Below, one piece after another: positions 1-8,009 of a DNA stretch of 64,000 bases (the stretch's first letter is position 1; every line of letters begins with the position of its first letter). The position numbers were made by a program, and so were the translations under genes. Below the pieces are notes generated by a model. The model was not told the origin of the DNA. It worked only from the letters and a program-made list of their open reading frames with translations, and made no database searches. The DNA comes from Terrabacter sp. Root181 (GTDB lineage: Bacteria; Actinomycetota; Actinomycetes; Actinomycetales; Dermatophilaceae). Where the stretch lies: positions 515,297-579,296 of the forward strand of contig NZ_LMHU01000005.1 of NCBI RefSeq assembly GCF_001428505.1, read 5' to 3'.

Positions 1-1
1 C

Positions 2-1189
2 GTCGCCGGTGCGTGGCACCGTCGCATCACGCTCGACCGCATCGACGCGACCGGCGCCACCAGCTCAGGGGCCACCGGCTCCGGCTCGACCGGCGGCCCC
101 CGGGGCCGGCTCTTCGTCCGTCTCGCGGTCGCCGAGTCGCTCGTCATGGCGCTCGCGTTCGGGGTCGCGACCGCGCTCGCGCGCAGCGAGCCCCCCGTCC
201 CCGAGACCGTGGCCGACCCGAGCGCTGCGCTCTCGCTGACCGGCTATCCCGTGCCGCCCGCGCCGACCGCGCTGTCGTGGCTCACCGCCTGGCGGGTCGA
301 GTGGCTCTTCCTCGCCACGGGGCTGCTCGCCATCGGGCTCTACGTCGCCGGTGTCGTCCGTCTCCGCCGCCGGGGGGACGCCTGGCCGGTGCTGCGCACG
401 CTGAGCTGGGTCGTCGGCTGGCTGCTCTTCGTCTATGCCACCAACGGTGTGCTCGGCATCTACGGCCGGGTCGCCTTCTCGTGGCACATGACCCTGCACA
501 TGCTCGAGGCGATGGTCGTCCCGATCTTCCTCGTCCTCGGTGCGCCGGTGACCCTGGCGCTGCGCACCGTGCGGCCGCGTCGCGACGGCACGCTCGGCCC
601 CCGCGAGATGCTCCTCGCGCTCGTCCACTCCCGCTTCCTCGCCGTCGTCGGCAACCCCGTCTTCGCGGCCGTGCTCTTCTTCATGAGCCTCGTCGTCTTC
701 TACTGGACGGGCCTGTTCCAGCTGGCCCTGCAGACGCACACGGGGCACCTGCTCATGACCGCCCACTTCGTCCTCACGGGCTACCTCTTCGCGTGGGTGC
801 TCGTCGGGGTCGACCCCGGTCCCAAGCGCTGGAGCCCGGCGCTGCGCCTCGTCGTCCTCTTCGCGACGATCTCGTTCCACGCCTTCTTCGGCGTCGCGAT
901 GATCAGCGGCACGACGCTCCTCGGCGGCGACTTCTTCCCGACGGTGGCCATTCCCTGGGTGACCGACGCCCTTGCCGACCAGCGCTACGGCGGCGGCGTC
1001 GCGTGGGCCATCGGCGAGCTGCCGAGCCTCGTGCTCGCGCTCACGGTCGCGATGCAGTGGTTCCGCACCGACAGTGCGGAGTCCGTGCGGCAGGACCGCC
1101 GGGCCGACCGTGACGGCGATGCCGAGCTGAAGGCGTACAACGAGCGGCTGGCCGCGCTCGCGCGGCGCGACGAGGGCTCCCAGCGCTGA
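2..1189 (+). CDS. CopD/CtaG bifunctional copper-transport and cytochrome oxidase assembly membrane protein (5' partial)
   Basis: The reading frame is open from the first bases of the window, so the N-terminus lies upstream. The opening residues (a WHRR-containing loop, then a helix ending in ATALARSEPP) look like the end of a CopD copper-resistance domain. The rest is a CtaG_Caa3 domain with about seven membrane helices and conserved His motifs (SWHMTLHMLEAM, THTGHLLMTAHF, SFHAFFGVAMISG). Fused CopD-CtaG proteins are common in actinobacteria and are thought to deliver copper to the cytochrome oxidase Cu centre. The C-terminus is a charged cytoplasmic tail. An internal ATG at 146 exists, but the uninterrupted coding upstream argues that it is not the start. 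The fused architecture is inferred, because most of CopD is outside the window. Confidence 0.85.
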   Translation, partial: VAGAWHRRITLDRIDATGATSSGATGSGSTGGPRGRLFVRLAVAESLVMALAFGVATALARSEPPVPETVADPSAALSLTGYPVPPAPTALSWLTAWRVEWLFLATGLLAIGLYVAGVVRLRRRGDAWPVLRTLSWVVGWLLFVYATNGVLGIYGRVAFSWHMTLHMLEAMVVPIFLVLGAPVTLALRTVRPRRDGTLGPREMLLALVHSRFLAVVGNPVFAAVLFFMSLVVFYWTGLFQLALQTHTGHLLMTAHFVLTGYLFAWVLVGVDPGPKRWSPALRLVVLFATISFHAFFGVAMISGTTLLGGDFFPTVAIPWVTDALADQRYGGGVAWAIGELPSLVLALTVAMQWFRTDSAESVRQDRRADRDGDAELKAYNERLAALARRDEGSQR

Positions 1190-1210
1190 CCCGGTGCGTC
1201 CGAACCCTGC

Positions 1211-1227
1211 TACTACGGGCTGTAGTA
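1211..1227. promoter_or_regulatory. Dyad TACTAC-N5-GTAGTA (operator candidate)
   Basis: A perfect 6-bp inverted repeat (TACTAC, gggct, GTAGTA) lies about 20 bp before the start codon of the DUF6767 gene and 21 bp after the CopD/CtaG stop. The ACTAC/GTAGT half-sites resemble operators of BlaI/CopY-type repressors, which often control copper or oxidase-linked genes in actinobacteria. The regulator is not identified here; the adjacent MerR protein is another possibility. Confidence 0.4.
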
Positions 1228-1247
1228 TTTGGGTCGGAGGAGGGAAC

Positions 1248-1451
1248 ATGCCGCAGCGAACGTCGAACCCCCGGTGCCCGATCAGGCTCGGTGAGCCGTG
1301 CACCCTGTGCTTCCCGGGGGCGAGCGGACCGCAGGACTGCGGCCTCGTCTACCTCGTCCGGAGCGACCCGGAGCTCCGCGAGGAGCTCGCGGCCCGACGC
1401 CGCGAGCGCCACGCGGCGCAGCTCAGCGCACCGGCTGCTGCAGCTCCGTGA
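1248..1451 (+). CDS. DUF6767-type small cysteine protein
   Basis: A 67-residue protein. The start is set by a strong ribosome site (GGAGGAGGG) just before the ATG at 1248. The core reads CPIRLGEPCTLCFPGASGP, then QDCGLVYLV, giving four cysteines and a conserved GP-CGLVYLV block typical of DUF6767 in actinobacteria. An acidic/basic helix (DPELREELAARRRER) and an Ala/Pro tail follow. The function of the family is unknown. The paired cysteines could bind a metal, and the neighbouring copper-handling gene makes that plausible but unproven. The 3' end overlaps the convergent MerR gene by 29 bp. Confidence 0.7.
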   Translation: MPQRTSNPRCPIRLGEPCTLCFPGASGPQDCGLVYLVRSDPELREELAARRRERHAAQLSAPAAAAP

Positions 1452-2238
1452 CCCACGCGTCGGCGTCGTCCGTCGGCGTCTCGAGGTAGACCTCCCGACA
1501 GGGGCCGTATGCCGTGAGCCCCGTCGCGTCGACCTGCGTCGCGAGTGCCTGCCAGGTGTCCCCGATCGTCGCCACGGACCCGCGGTGGATCACCGTGACG
1601 GCCTGCTCGACGGCCGGCAGGTCGGCCACCTCGGCGCCCTCGACGTCGACGGCCTCGAGGGTGGTCGGCACCCCGACACCCCACGTCGTGCCCTCGGTGT
1701 CGCCGTCGTACCAGGCGATCGACGGCGTGCGTGGCGGCACACCGGCCGCCGCGAGGCCCCCGAGGAGCCGGTCGAACGCCGGCCCGATCGTCATCCCCAG
1801 CTCGCTCACGTCGGCGACGCGACCCGTCACCTGCGCCAGCCGGACGCCCGGCAGCTCCTTCTTCACGTACTCCAATTCGGACATCGTGCCCTCCTTCTCG
1901 ATGGTTCGGAGTCTCGCCTCGATGGCCTGCAGGCGACCGCGGTCGGCGGCCATCTGGTCCTCGATCTGGGCCCGACGCAGGGTCAGCATCCCGCGCAGCT
2001 CCTCGGCCGAGACCTGGGCGTCGAGGACGGTCCCCACCTGTTCGAGGGTGAGGCCGAGGGCCTTGAGCGCACACAGGCGGTTGAGTCGCGGCAGCTGCGT
2101 CGCCGCGTACCTGCGGTAGCCGGTCAACGGGTCCACGTGGGCCGGGACGAGCAGGCCGAGGGAGTCGTAGTGGCGCAGCATGCGCACCGTCACTCCCGCC
2201 AGGCGGGCGAACTCTCCGATGATCAACATGATGACCAT
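1423..2238 (-). CDS. MerR-family transcriptional regulator with GyrI-like effector domain
   Basis: The N-terminal winged helix (IGEFARLAGVTVRMLRHYDSLGLL, read as shorter blocks IGEFARLAGV and MLRHYDSLGLL, then DPLTGYRRY) is a classic MerR DNA-binding domain in residues 4-75. A long helix and then a GyrI/AraC-effector-like domain from about residue 120 to the end follow. This arrangement matches multidrug or small-molecule responsive MerR proteins such as BltR/TipA relatives, which bind hydrophobic ligands and distort a long promoter spacer. There is no cysteine signature for metal sensing. Translation may begin at 2238 or at the second Met (2229). The gene converges on the DUF6767 gene and diverges from the nitrilase gene, so the 106-bp gap at 2239-2344 probably holds its operator. 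Confidence 0.85.
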   Translation of the reverse strand: MVIMLIIGEFARLAGVTVRMLRHYDSLGLLVPAHVDPLTGYRRYAATQLPRLNRLCALKALGLTLEQVGTVLDAQVSAEELRGMLTLRRAQIEDQMAADRGRLQAIEARLRTIEKEGTMSELEYVKKELPGVRLAQVTGRVADVSELGMTIGPAFDRLLGGLAAAGVPPRTPSIAWYDGDTEGTTWGVGVPTTLEAVDVEGAEVADLPAVEQAVTVIHRGSVATIGDTWQALATQVDATGLTAYGPCREVYLETPTDDADAWVTELQQPVR

Positions 2239-2344
2239 GGTCTACGGCCTGACACGGTGTGAGGGTCAACACCTCGGGTCCCCGGGGTGCCCGCGTGACG
2301 GAACCGCGGGCCCGGCACCCCCGTGACCGTGTGAGAGTTGGACC

Positions 2345-3151
2345 ATGAAGGTTGCGCTCATCCAGCTGGCCTACGGCGACGGCGAGTCGGTCGCCGACCG
2401 CACCGCCCGCGTCGCGGATCTCGTGCGAGCCCAGGCCGGCCACGACCTCGTCGTCCTCCCCGAGCTGTGGCCGGCCGGTGGCTTCGACTACACCGCGTGG
2501 GACGAGCGGGCCGAGGCCGTCGACGGGCCCGTCGCGCAGGTGCTCGCTGCCGCCGCCCGCGGCGCCCGTGTCACGCTGCACGGGGGCTCGATCGTCGAGC
2601 GGGCCGAGCCCGCCGAGCCCGGCGGCCGAGGGCTCTGGAACACGAGTCTCGTCTTCTCGCCCGACGGCGAGCTCGTCGCGACCTACCGCAAGATCCACCG
2701 TTTCGGCTTCGGCGAGGGTGAGCCGAGCCTGATGGACGCCGGCGAGGACCTCGTCGTCGTCGACGTGCCCGTGGCGGGCGGCGGGGCCGTGCCGGTGGGG
2801 CTCTCCACCTGCTACGACCTGCGCTTCCCCGAGCTCTACCGACGCCTCCTCGACCGCGGCGCCGAGGTCTTCGTCATCCCGGCCGCGTGGCCGCGCAAGC
2901 GGGTCGCCCACTGGACCCTGCTCGGCCAGGCGCGAGCCGTCGAGGACCAGTGCGTCGTGCTCCAGTGCAACACCGCTGGGACCCATGCCCGGCACGAGAT
3001 GGGCGGTCACTCGCAGGTCGTCGACGCCACCGGGAAGGTTCTGGCCGCCGCGGGGCTTGACGAGGAGGTGCTGAGCATCGAGATCGACACCGCGGCGACG
3101 CCGGAGTGGCGCCGCACCTTCCCCGTCCTGTCCGACCGGAGGCTCGCGTGA
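2345..3151 (+). CDS. Carbon-nitrogen hydrolase (nitrilase superfamily)
   Basis: This 268-residue protein covers the whole CN-hydrolase fold. The catalytic Glu-Lys-Cys triad is visible: Glu40 (VVLPELW), Lys116 (YRKIHRF) and Cys156 (GLSTCYDLRFPE). Members of this branch hydrolyse omega-amides or related small amides (Nit/omega-amidase and deaminated-glutathione amidase types); the exact substrate cannot be read from sequence. No signal peptide is seen, so the enzyme is cytoplasmic. The next gene starts with a GTG inside its stop region (GTGA), indicating translational coupling. Confidence 0.9.
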   Translation: MKVALIQLAYGDGESVADRTARVADLVRAQAGHDLVVLPELWPAGGFDYTAWDERAEAVDGPVAQVLAAAARGARVTLHGGSIVERAEPAEPGGRGLWNTSLVFSPDGELVATYRKIHRFGFGEGEPSLMDAGEDLVVVDVPVAGGGAVPVGLSTCYDLRFPELYRRLLDRGAEVFVIPAAWPRKRVAHWTLLGQARAVEDQCVVLQCNTAGTHARHEMGGHSQVVDATGKVLAAAGLDEEVLSIEIDTAATPEWRRTFPVLSDRRLA

Positions 3152-5028
3152 GCGCCGGCGTCGACGCCGGCACGCTCCGCTCGCGCGTCAGGGTCAGGGC
3201 CCCCGAGCTCGTGGGCCGCGGCTGGCTCAACACCGGTGGCCGGTCGCTGTCCCTCGCCGACCTGCGCGGGCGCGTCACCGTCCTCGACTTCTGGACCTTC
3301 TGCTGCGTCAACTGCCTCCACGTCCTCGACGAGCTGCGGCCGGTCGAGGCACAGTTCCCCGACGCCCTGACGATCATCGGCGTGCACTCGCCGAAGTTCG
3401 AGCACGAGGCCGAGGCCGATGCGCTGGCCGCCGCCGTGGAGCGGTATGCCGTCCACCACCCGGTGCTCGACGACCCCGAGCTCGTGACGTGGAAGGCGTA
3501 CGCGGCACGGGCGTGGCCCACCCTCGTCGTCCTCGACCCGGAGGGCTACGTCGTCGCGTCGATGTCCGGTGAGGGGCACGGTCCCGGTCTCGCCTCGCTC
3601 GTGGCCGAGCTCATCGAGGAGCACCGGGCCAAGGGCACGCTCCAGCCGGGCGACGACCCCTACGTCCCGCCGCCGGCCCCCGACACCGCGCTCCGCTTCC
3701 CCGGCAAGGCGGTCGCCCTGCCGGACGGCTCGTTCGTCGTCAGCGACACGGCCGACCACCAGGTCGTGCACCTCGAGGACGACCTCGAGACCGAGCGGGC
3801 CCGGTGGGGCGGCGACGGTCAGCTCAACGAGCCGCAAGGCGTCGTCCTCGCGACCACCGACGTGGCCGAGCGGCTGGGCGTCGATCTGCTCGTCGCCGAC
3901 TCGGTCAACCATCAGGTCAAGGGAATCCGCTTCTCCGACGGCTCGGTCCACGTCGTCGCCGGCACCGGGTCGCAGCTCCGAGAGCGCACCGGTGGCGGTC
4001 CCGCCCTCGAGCAGCCGCTCTCGACGCCCTGGGACCTCGCGTGGCTCGGCGACCGGCTCCTCATCGCGATGGCCGGCACCCACCAGCTGTGGGCGTGGAC
4101 GCCGGGCAGCACCCTCGAGGACGGGCGCGTCGAGGTCGTCGGCGGCACGTCCAACGAGGGTCTCGTCGACGGGCCGGCGACCGAGGCCTGGTTCGCGCAG
4201 CCCTCCGGGCTCGCCACCTCCGCCTCCGGCGACCGCGTGTGGGTGGCCGACTCCGAGACCTCCGCCCTGCGATCAGTGACGACGACGCCCGAGGGGGCCC
4301 TCGTCGTCGAGACCCACGTCGGCACAGGCCTGTTCGACTTCGGTCACCGCGACGGCGATGCCGTCGAGGCGCTGCTCCAGCACCCGCTGGGCGTCACCGA
4401 GCTGCCTGACGGCTCTGTCGCGGTCAGCGACACCTACAACGGCGCGATCCGCCGCTTCGACCCGGCGACCGGCCAGGTGTCGACCCTCGCGCAGGGGCTC
4501 GCCGAGCCGAGCGACGCCGTCGTCGAGCACGACCCCGAGACCGGCGAGGTGCGCCTCGTCGTCGTCGAGTCCGCAGCCCATCGACTGACCCGGGTCGCCC
4601 TGCCCGAGGCCGCCCAGCGCGTCGACGGACCCGCCCACCGCACCCAGCGTCCCGCGACGCCGCTCCCCGCCGGGGAGGTCGCGCTCGAGGTGACGTTCGT
4701 GCCGCCGACCGGGCAGAAGCTCGACCTGCGGTGGGGCGACCCGACGCGTCTCGACGTGTCTGCGACGCCCGACGCCCTCCTCGTCTCGGGAGCCGGTCGC
4801 GCCGAGGGCCTGACGCGGACTCTCGTGCTGCGCGACGGCCTCGGGTCGGGCACGCTGCACATCTCGGTGCAGGCAGCCGCGTGCGACGGCGACCCCGAGA
4901 CCGGCGAGGTGCCCGAGCACGCCGCGTGCCACCTCTTCCAGCAGGACTGGGGGATCCCGGTCATCCTCGACCCGACCGCCGATGCCACACTGGCTCTCGA
5001 CCTGCGCGGGGTCCAGGCCGGGAACTAG
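3148..5028 (+). CDS. Thioredoxin-like / NHL-repeat protein (NHLRC2 type)
   Basis: A 626-residue protein with an N-terminal thioredoxin/AhpC-TSA-like domain (about residues 10-150) carrying the motif WTFCCVNCLH, in which the usual CxxC becomes CCVNC. Residues about 170-490 form an NHL-type six-bladed propeller, with recurrent blades such as GSFVVSDTADHQ, LLVADSVNHQ and GSVAVSDTYNGAIRR. A beta-rich C-terminal domain with a Cys pair (ACDGDP, HAACHLF) closes the protein. The same order occurs in NHLRC2-like proteins, whose bacterial role is not settled. The GTG start overlaps the stop of the nitrilase gene, so the two genes form an operon. There is no signal peptide, so it is probably cytosolic. 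Confidence 0.85.
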   Translation: MSAGVDAGTLRSRVRVRAPELVGRGWLNTGGRSLSLADLRGRVTVLDFWTFCCVNCLHVLDELRPVEAQFPDALTIIGVHSPKFEHEAEADALAAAVERYAVHHPVLDDPELVTWKAYAARAWPTLVVLDPEGYVVASMSGEGHGPGLASLVAELIEEHRAKGTLQPGDDPYVPPPAPDTALRFPGKAVALPDGSFVVSDTADHQVVHLEDDLETERARWGGDGQLNEPQGVVLATTDVAERLGVDLLVADSVNHQVKGIRFSDGSVHVVAGTGSQLRERTGGGPALEQPLSTPWDLAWLGDRLLIAMAGTHQLWAWTPGSTLEDGRVEVVGGTSNEGLVDGPATEAWFAQPSGLATSASGDRVWVADSETSALRSVTTTPEGALVVETHVGTGLFDFGHRDGDAVEALLQHPLGVTELPDGSVAVSDTYNGAIRRFDPATGQVSTLAQGLAEPSDAVVEHDPETGEVRLVVVESAAHRLTRVALPEAAQRVDGPAHRTQRPATPLPAGEVALEVTFVPPTGQKLDLRWGDPTRLDVSATPDALLVSGAGRAEGLTRTLVLRDGLGSGTLHISVQAAACDGDPETGEVPEHAACHLFQQDWGIPVILDPTADATLALDLRGVQAGN

Positions 5029-5052
5029 CCGGTTCGACCCGTCCGGCAGGTC

Positions 5053-5964
5053 GTGACGAGACCAGCGGACGACAAGGCGGCACACGTGGCACGGCAGGCA
5101 TCTGGTGGCAGCGGACGTTCCGTCCTCTCGGCGGTGTGTGGGCTGCTGGCCATCGTGCTGCTGCCCGTGTCGCTCGTCGGCTTCTGGGCGTCGGTCATGC
5201 TGACGCGCACCGACGTCTTCGTCGACGAGCTGCGGCCGGTCGTGACCAAGCCCCAGGTCCAGGAGGCCCTCACCGATGGCGTCGTCCAGGGCGTCCTCGG
5301 TGCGGTCCAGCTCCAGCCGGCGATCGAGAAGGCGCTCGAGGCGCCGATCCGGACGCAGGCCGCGGCGCTGGTCGCGAGCCCTCAGGTGACCGCCGCCTGG
5401 ACCACGGGCATCCGGGCGCTCCACACGCAGTTCATCGCCGTCATGGAGGGCCGGGCCGACACGAAGCTCGACGACCAGGGACGCGTCTCCGTGCGCCTGA
5501 CGATCCCCGTCCCGGCCCTGACGTCGACGCTCGAGCAGGCAGGAGTGCCGGACGCGGGGTCGATCGCGCCGGTCGTGACGATCCCCCTCGTCAGGGCCAC
5601 CGACCTTCAGAAGGCGCAGGCGGCATACCGCATCGCCGACGCGTGGGGCCCGTAGGGACCGCTCGTCGTGGGCGCCCTGGCGCTGCTGTCGATCGCCCTC
5701 GCCCGGCGCTGGCGCACCGCGACGACGCTCGTCGCCATCGGCTGGATCGCGACCTCCCTCGCGCTCGCCCTCGTCGTCATGGTGTCGCGCGAGCCGCTCA
5801 TGCGCCGCGTCGACCCCGAGGTGGCCCGCACGATCGCCGACGCCGCCTACGGCCTCGCCGCGCGGAACCTCTACTACGAGATCGCGATCGCCGTGGGCGT
5901 CGGCGTGCTCATGCTCGTCGTCTCCGCCGTGACGCTCGCGTTCGGTCGGCGCCGGGCTCGCTGA
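5053..5964 (+). pseudogene. Membrane protein gene interrupted by one in-frame TAG
   Basis: Two open segments in the same frame, 5053-5652 and 5656-5964, are separated only by a TAG codon at 5653-5655. Together they would encode about 300 residues: one N-terminal helix (LAIVLLPVSLVGFWASVML), a large extracytoplasmic domain (VFVDELRPVV onwards), and after the stop two or three hydrophobic helices (GALALLSIALARRW, IGWIATSLALALVVMV, VGVGVLMLVVSAVTLAF). N-helix, large loop and C-helices form a coherent topology, so the stop breaks one gene rather than separating two. No sequence family is recognised. Possible explanations are a fixed nonsense mutation, a base-calling error or suppression. A 200-residue truncated product would keep the N-terminal helix only. 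Confidence 0.7.
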
Positions 5965-6057
5965 CCGAGGCCGGGGCCGGCCTGTGACTCGTCGCGCTCC
6001 GGCGGGTATGTGGCGCCCAGGCACGCGTCCAGGCGTGCCCCCAGCCAAGGAGACCTC

Positions 6058-6351
6058 ATGGGTATCGGACTCGGGATCTTCCTGCTCGTCGTCGGAGCGA
6101 TCTTCTGCTTCACCAACATCGACTCCAGCGTCCTCAACATGAGCAGCAGCACGGGCAACACCATCGGCATCATCCTCATGGTCGCCGGCGCCCTCGCCAT
6201 CATCCTCGCGCTCGTCCTCAACGCCCAGCGCGCGCGCACGCAGCACACGGTCGTGACCGAGCGCCGTGGAGCGCCCGACGTCGTCGAGCGCCGGGTCGAC
6301 GGCGACGAGGTCGTCGAGCGCCGCGTCGAGCACCGCGACGAGACCATCTAG
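6058..6351 (+). CDS. DUF6458 family small membrane protein
   Basis: A 97-residue protein beginning MGIGLGIFLLVVGAIFCF, with a ribosome site (AAGGAGAC) before the ATG. Two hydrophobic helices (residues 3-22 and about 37-58) are followed by a highly charged cytoplasmic tail with Glu/Arg repeats (VVERRVDGDEVVERRVEHRD). This matches the actinobacterial DUF6458 family, whose function is unknown. The tail has an internal VVERRV-type duplication. The stop is followed immediately by a long perfect hairpin, probably its terminator. Confidence 0.8.
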   Translation: MGIGLGIFLLVVGAIFCFTNIDSSVLNMSSSTGNTIGIILMVAGALAIILALVLNAQRARTQHTVVTERRGAPDVVERRVDGDEVVERRVEHRDETI

Positions 6352-6434
6352 AACCGTCGAAGGGCCACGAACCGGGCCCCCAACCGTCGAAAGGCCACGA
6401 ACCGGACTCCGGTTCGTGGCCTTTCGACGGTTGG
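6352..6434. repeat. Dispersed GTGGCC-YTTCGACGG repeat with 26-bp perfect hairpin
   Basis: Two copies of an about 25-bp unit (AACCGTCGAAAGGCCACGAA-type) are followed by an inverted copy. Positions 6380-6405 and 6409-6434 pair perfectly (26 bp, 3-nt loop). The hairpin sits 28 bp after the DUF6458 stop and may terminate transcription, but it lacks a U-tract. The core is shared with repeats at 27.67-27.81 kb and 42.51-42.70 kb. Confidence 0.75.
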
Positions 6435-6521
6435 AGGCGGGGCGCGGGGAGCTGAGCCGCGGACGGCGGCCTGAGCAGGAGAACTCACCTGCCGGGACCG
6501 CCGTTCGTGCTTCGATGAGAC

Positions 6522-7901
6522 GTGAGCCAGACCCGATCCGGCGCGGCGCCCCGCACGGCGGCCGAGATCGATGCCGCGACGCCTGCCGACCGGGACCGCT
6601 GGGTCGACACCCTCCGCGTCGGCTCGCTCCTCGTCGTGGTCCTCGGGCACTGGCTCATGGTCGCGATCACGACGGACGGGCAGATCACCAACGCGCTCGC
6701 GGTCGTGCCGGCCCTCCAGCCGCTGACCTGGCTGCTCCAGGTCATGCCGCTCTTCTTCCTCGTCGGTGGCGTGGCCCACGCGCACACGCTCGAGTCGCTC
6801 GAGCGGCGGCGGCCGCAGCACCGGGGGAGGTATGCCGCGTTCTTCCGGGCGCGCGCCACGCGCCTGCTGAGCCCCACCCTCGCCTTCCTCGCCGTCTGGG
6901 TCGCCCTCGGGGTCGTCGCCGACCTGTCCGGTCTGACGTCGAGGCCCGGCGACGCCGGCCGCATCGCGCGCGACGCGCTCGTGATGGTGCCCCAGCTGCT
7001 GTGGTTCGTCGGGATCTACCTCGGGGCCTGCGCCTTCGCGCCGCTCATGCGTGACCTGCACCGGCGCTGGGGCCTCGGCGTCGTCGTCGTGCTCGTCGCA
7101 CTGGCGTGCGCCGTCGACGCCGTGCGGTTCGGCGGCGGACCCGAGCTCGTCGGCAACCTCAACTTCGCGTTCGTCTGGCTGGCCCTGCACCAGCTCGGGT
7201 TCGCCTGGCGTGACGGGCTGCTCACGACCGGCCGCGGGTGGGTGATGGCCGTGTTGGGCTTCGGGGCGATGGGCGTGGCCGTCGCTTTCGGGCCCTACCC
7301 CACCTCGATGGTGGGCCTGCCCGGCGAGTCGGTCTCCAACATGGCGCCGCCCACGGCAGCCCTTCTCGCCCAGGGCATCGGCATGTGCGGACTCGCGGTG
7401 GTGCTGCGGCCGGTCATGGCTCGCGTGCTCGCGCGACCCCGCGCCTGGCGGATGGTCGTCGTGGCCGGCCCGTTCGCCATGACCGCCTTCCTCTGGCACC
7501 TCACGGCGCTCATGATGGTGCTCCTCGCGATGCGGGCCCTGGGCATCGCCCAGCCGGCTGTCGCGTCGTGGCAGTGGTGGTTGACGCGGCCGATCCTCTT
7601 CGCCGTGCTCGCAGTCGTCACCGCACTTCTCGTCGCGGTGTTCGTGCGCTTCGACCGAGGACGGCGCTCGGTGGACGTGGCGTTCGACGAGCAGCGCGGC
7701 TGGGTCGACCCCGTCGCCGCCGTGTCGGCGGGCGTGCTCTTCCTCGGGATCCTCATGGTGTCGATCGTCGGGGTCGACGTGCTGGGCAACCGGCCCGTCT
7801 TCTTCCTCGTCGGCGACGTCACCCCGATCGTCGGCTTCGCGGTCCTCGCCGCCGGACTGCTCCTGCTGCGCGCGACCCGCCCGCGCCCACCCCGCACCTG
7901 A
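6522..7901 (+). CDS. Acyltransferase 3 family membrane protein
   Basis: A 459-residue integral membrane protein with ten or more helices. It opens with the family hallmark DRDRWVDTLRVGSLLVVVLGHW, read as R-x-DTLR followed by the GHW histidine at the end of helix 1. A second motif, MPLFFLVGGVAH, matches the conserved PLFFxxSG-type segment, and RARATRLLSPTL is the usual cytoplasmic Arg-rich loop. Acyltransferase-3 proteins move acetyl or longer acyl groups onto exported sugars, lipids or antibiotics. The acceptor is unknown and there is no glycan gene next to it. The start is a GTG at 6522. The gene appears to stand alone. Confidence 0.85.
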   Translation: MSQTRSGAAPRTAAEIDAATPADRDRWVDTLRVGSLLVVVLGHWLMVAITTDGQITNALAVVPALQPLTWLLQVMPLFFLVGGVAHAHTLESLERRRPQHRGRYAAFFRARATRLLSPTLAFLAVWVALGVVADLSGLTSRPGDAGRIARDALVMVPQLLWFVGIYLGACAFAPLMRDLHRRWGLGVVVVLVALACAVDAVRFGGGPELVGNLNFAFVWLALHQLGFAWRDGLLTTGRGWVMAVLGFGAMGVAVAFGPYPTSMVGLPGESVSNMAPPTAALLAQGIGMCGLAVVLRPVMARVLARPRAWRMVVVAGPFAMTAFLWHLTALMMVLLAMRALGIAQPAVASWQWWLTRPILFAVLAVVTALLVAVFVRFDRGRRSVDVAFDEQRGWVDPVAAVSAGVLFLGILMVSIVGVDVLGNRPVFFLVGDVTPIVGFAVLAAGLLLLRATRPRPPRT

Positions 7902-8009
7902 CCCGCCCCCACCTCCTCGTCGAGTGAGCCCCCCGCCCCACTCGAGTGCGCGCCCCGTCCCACGGAAACTCGATGGCACGCCCTCCGCGCGGCCCCCTAC
8001 CGTCGAGCC

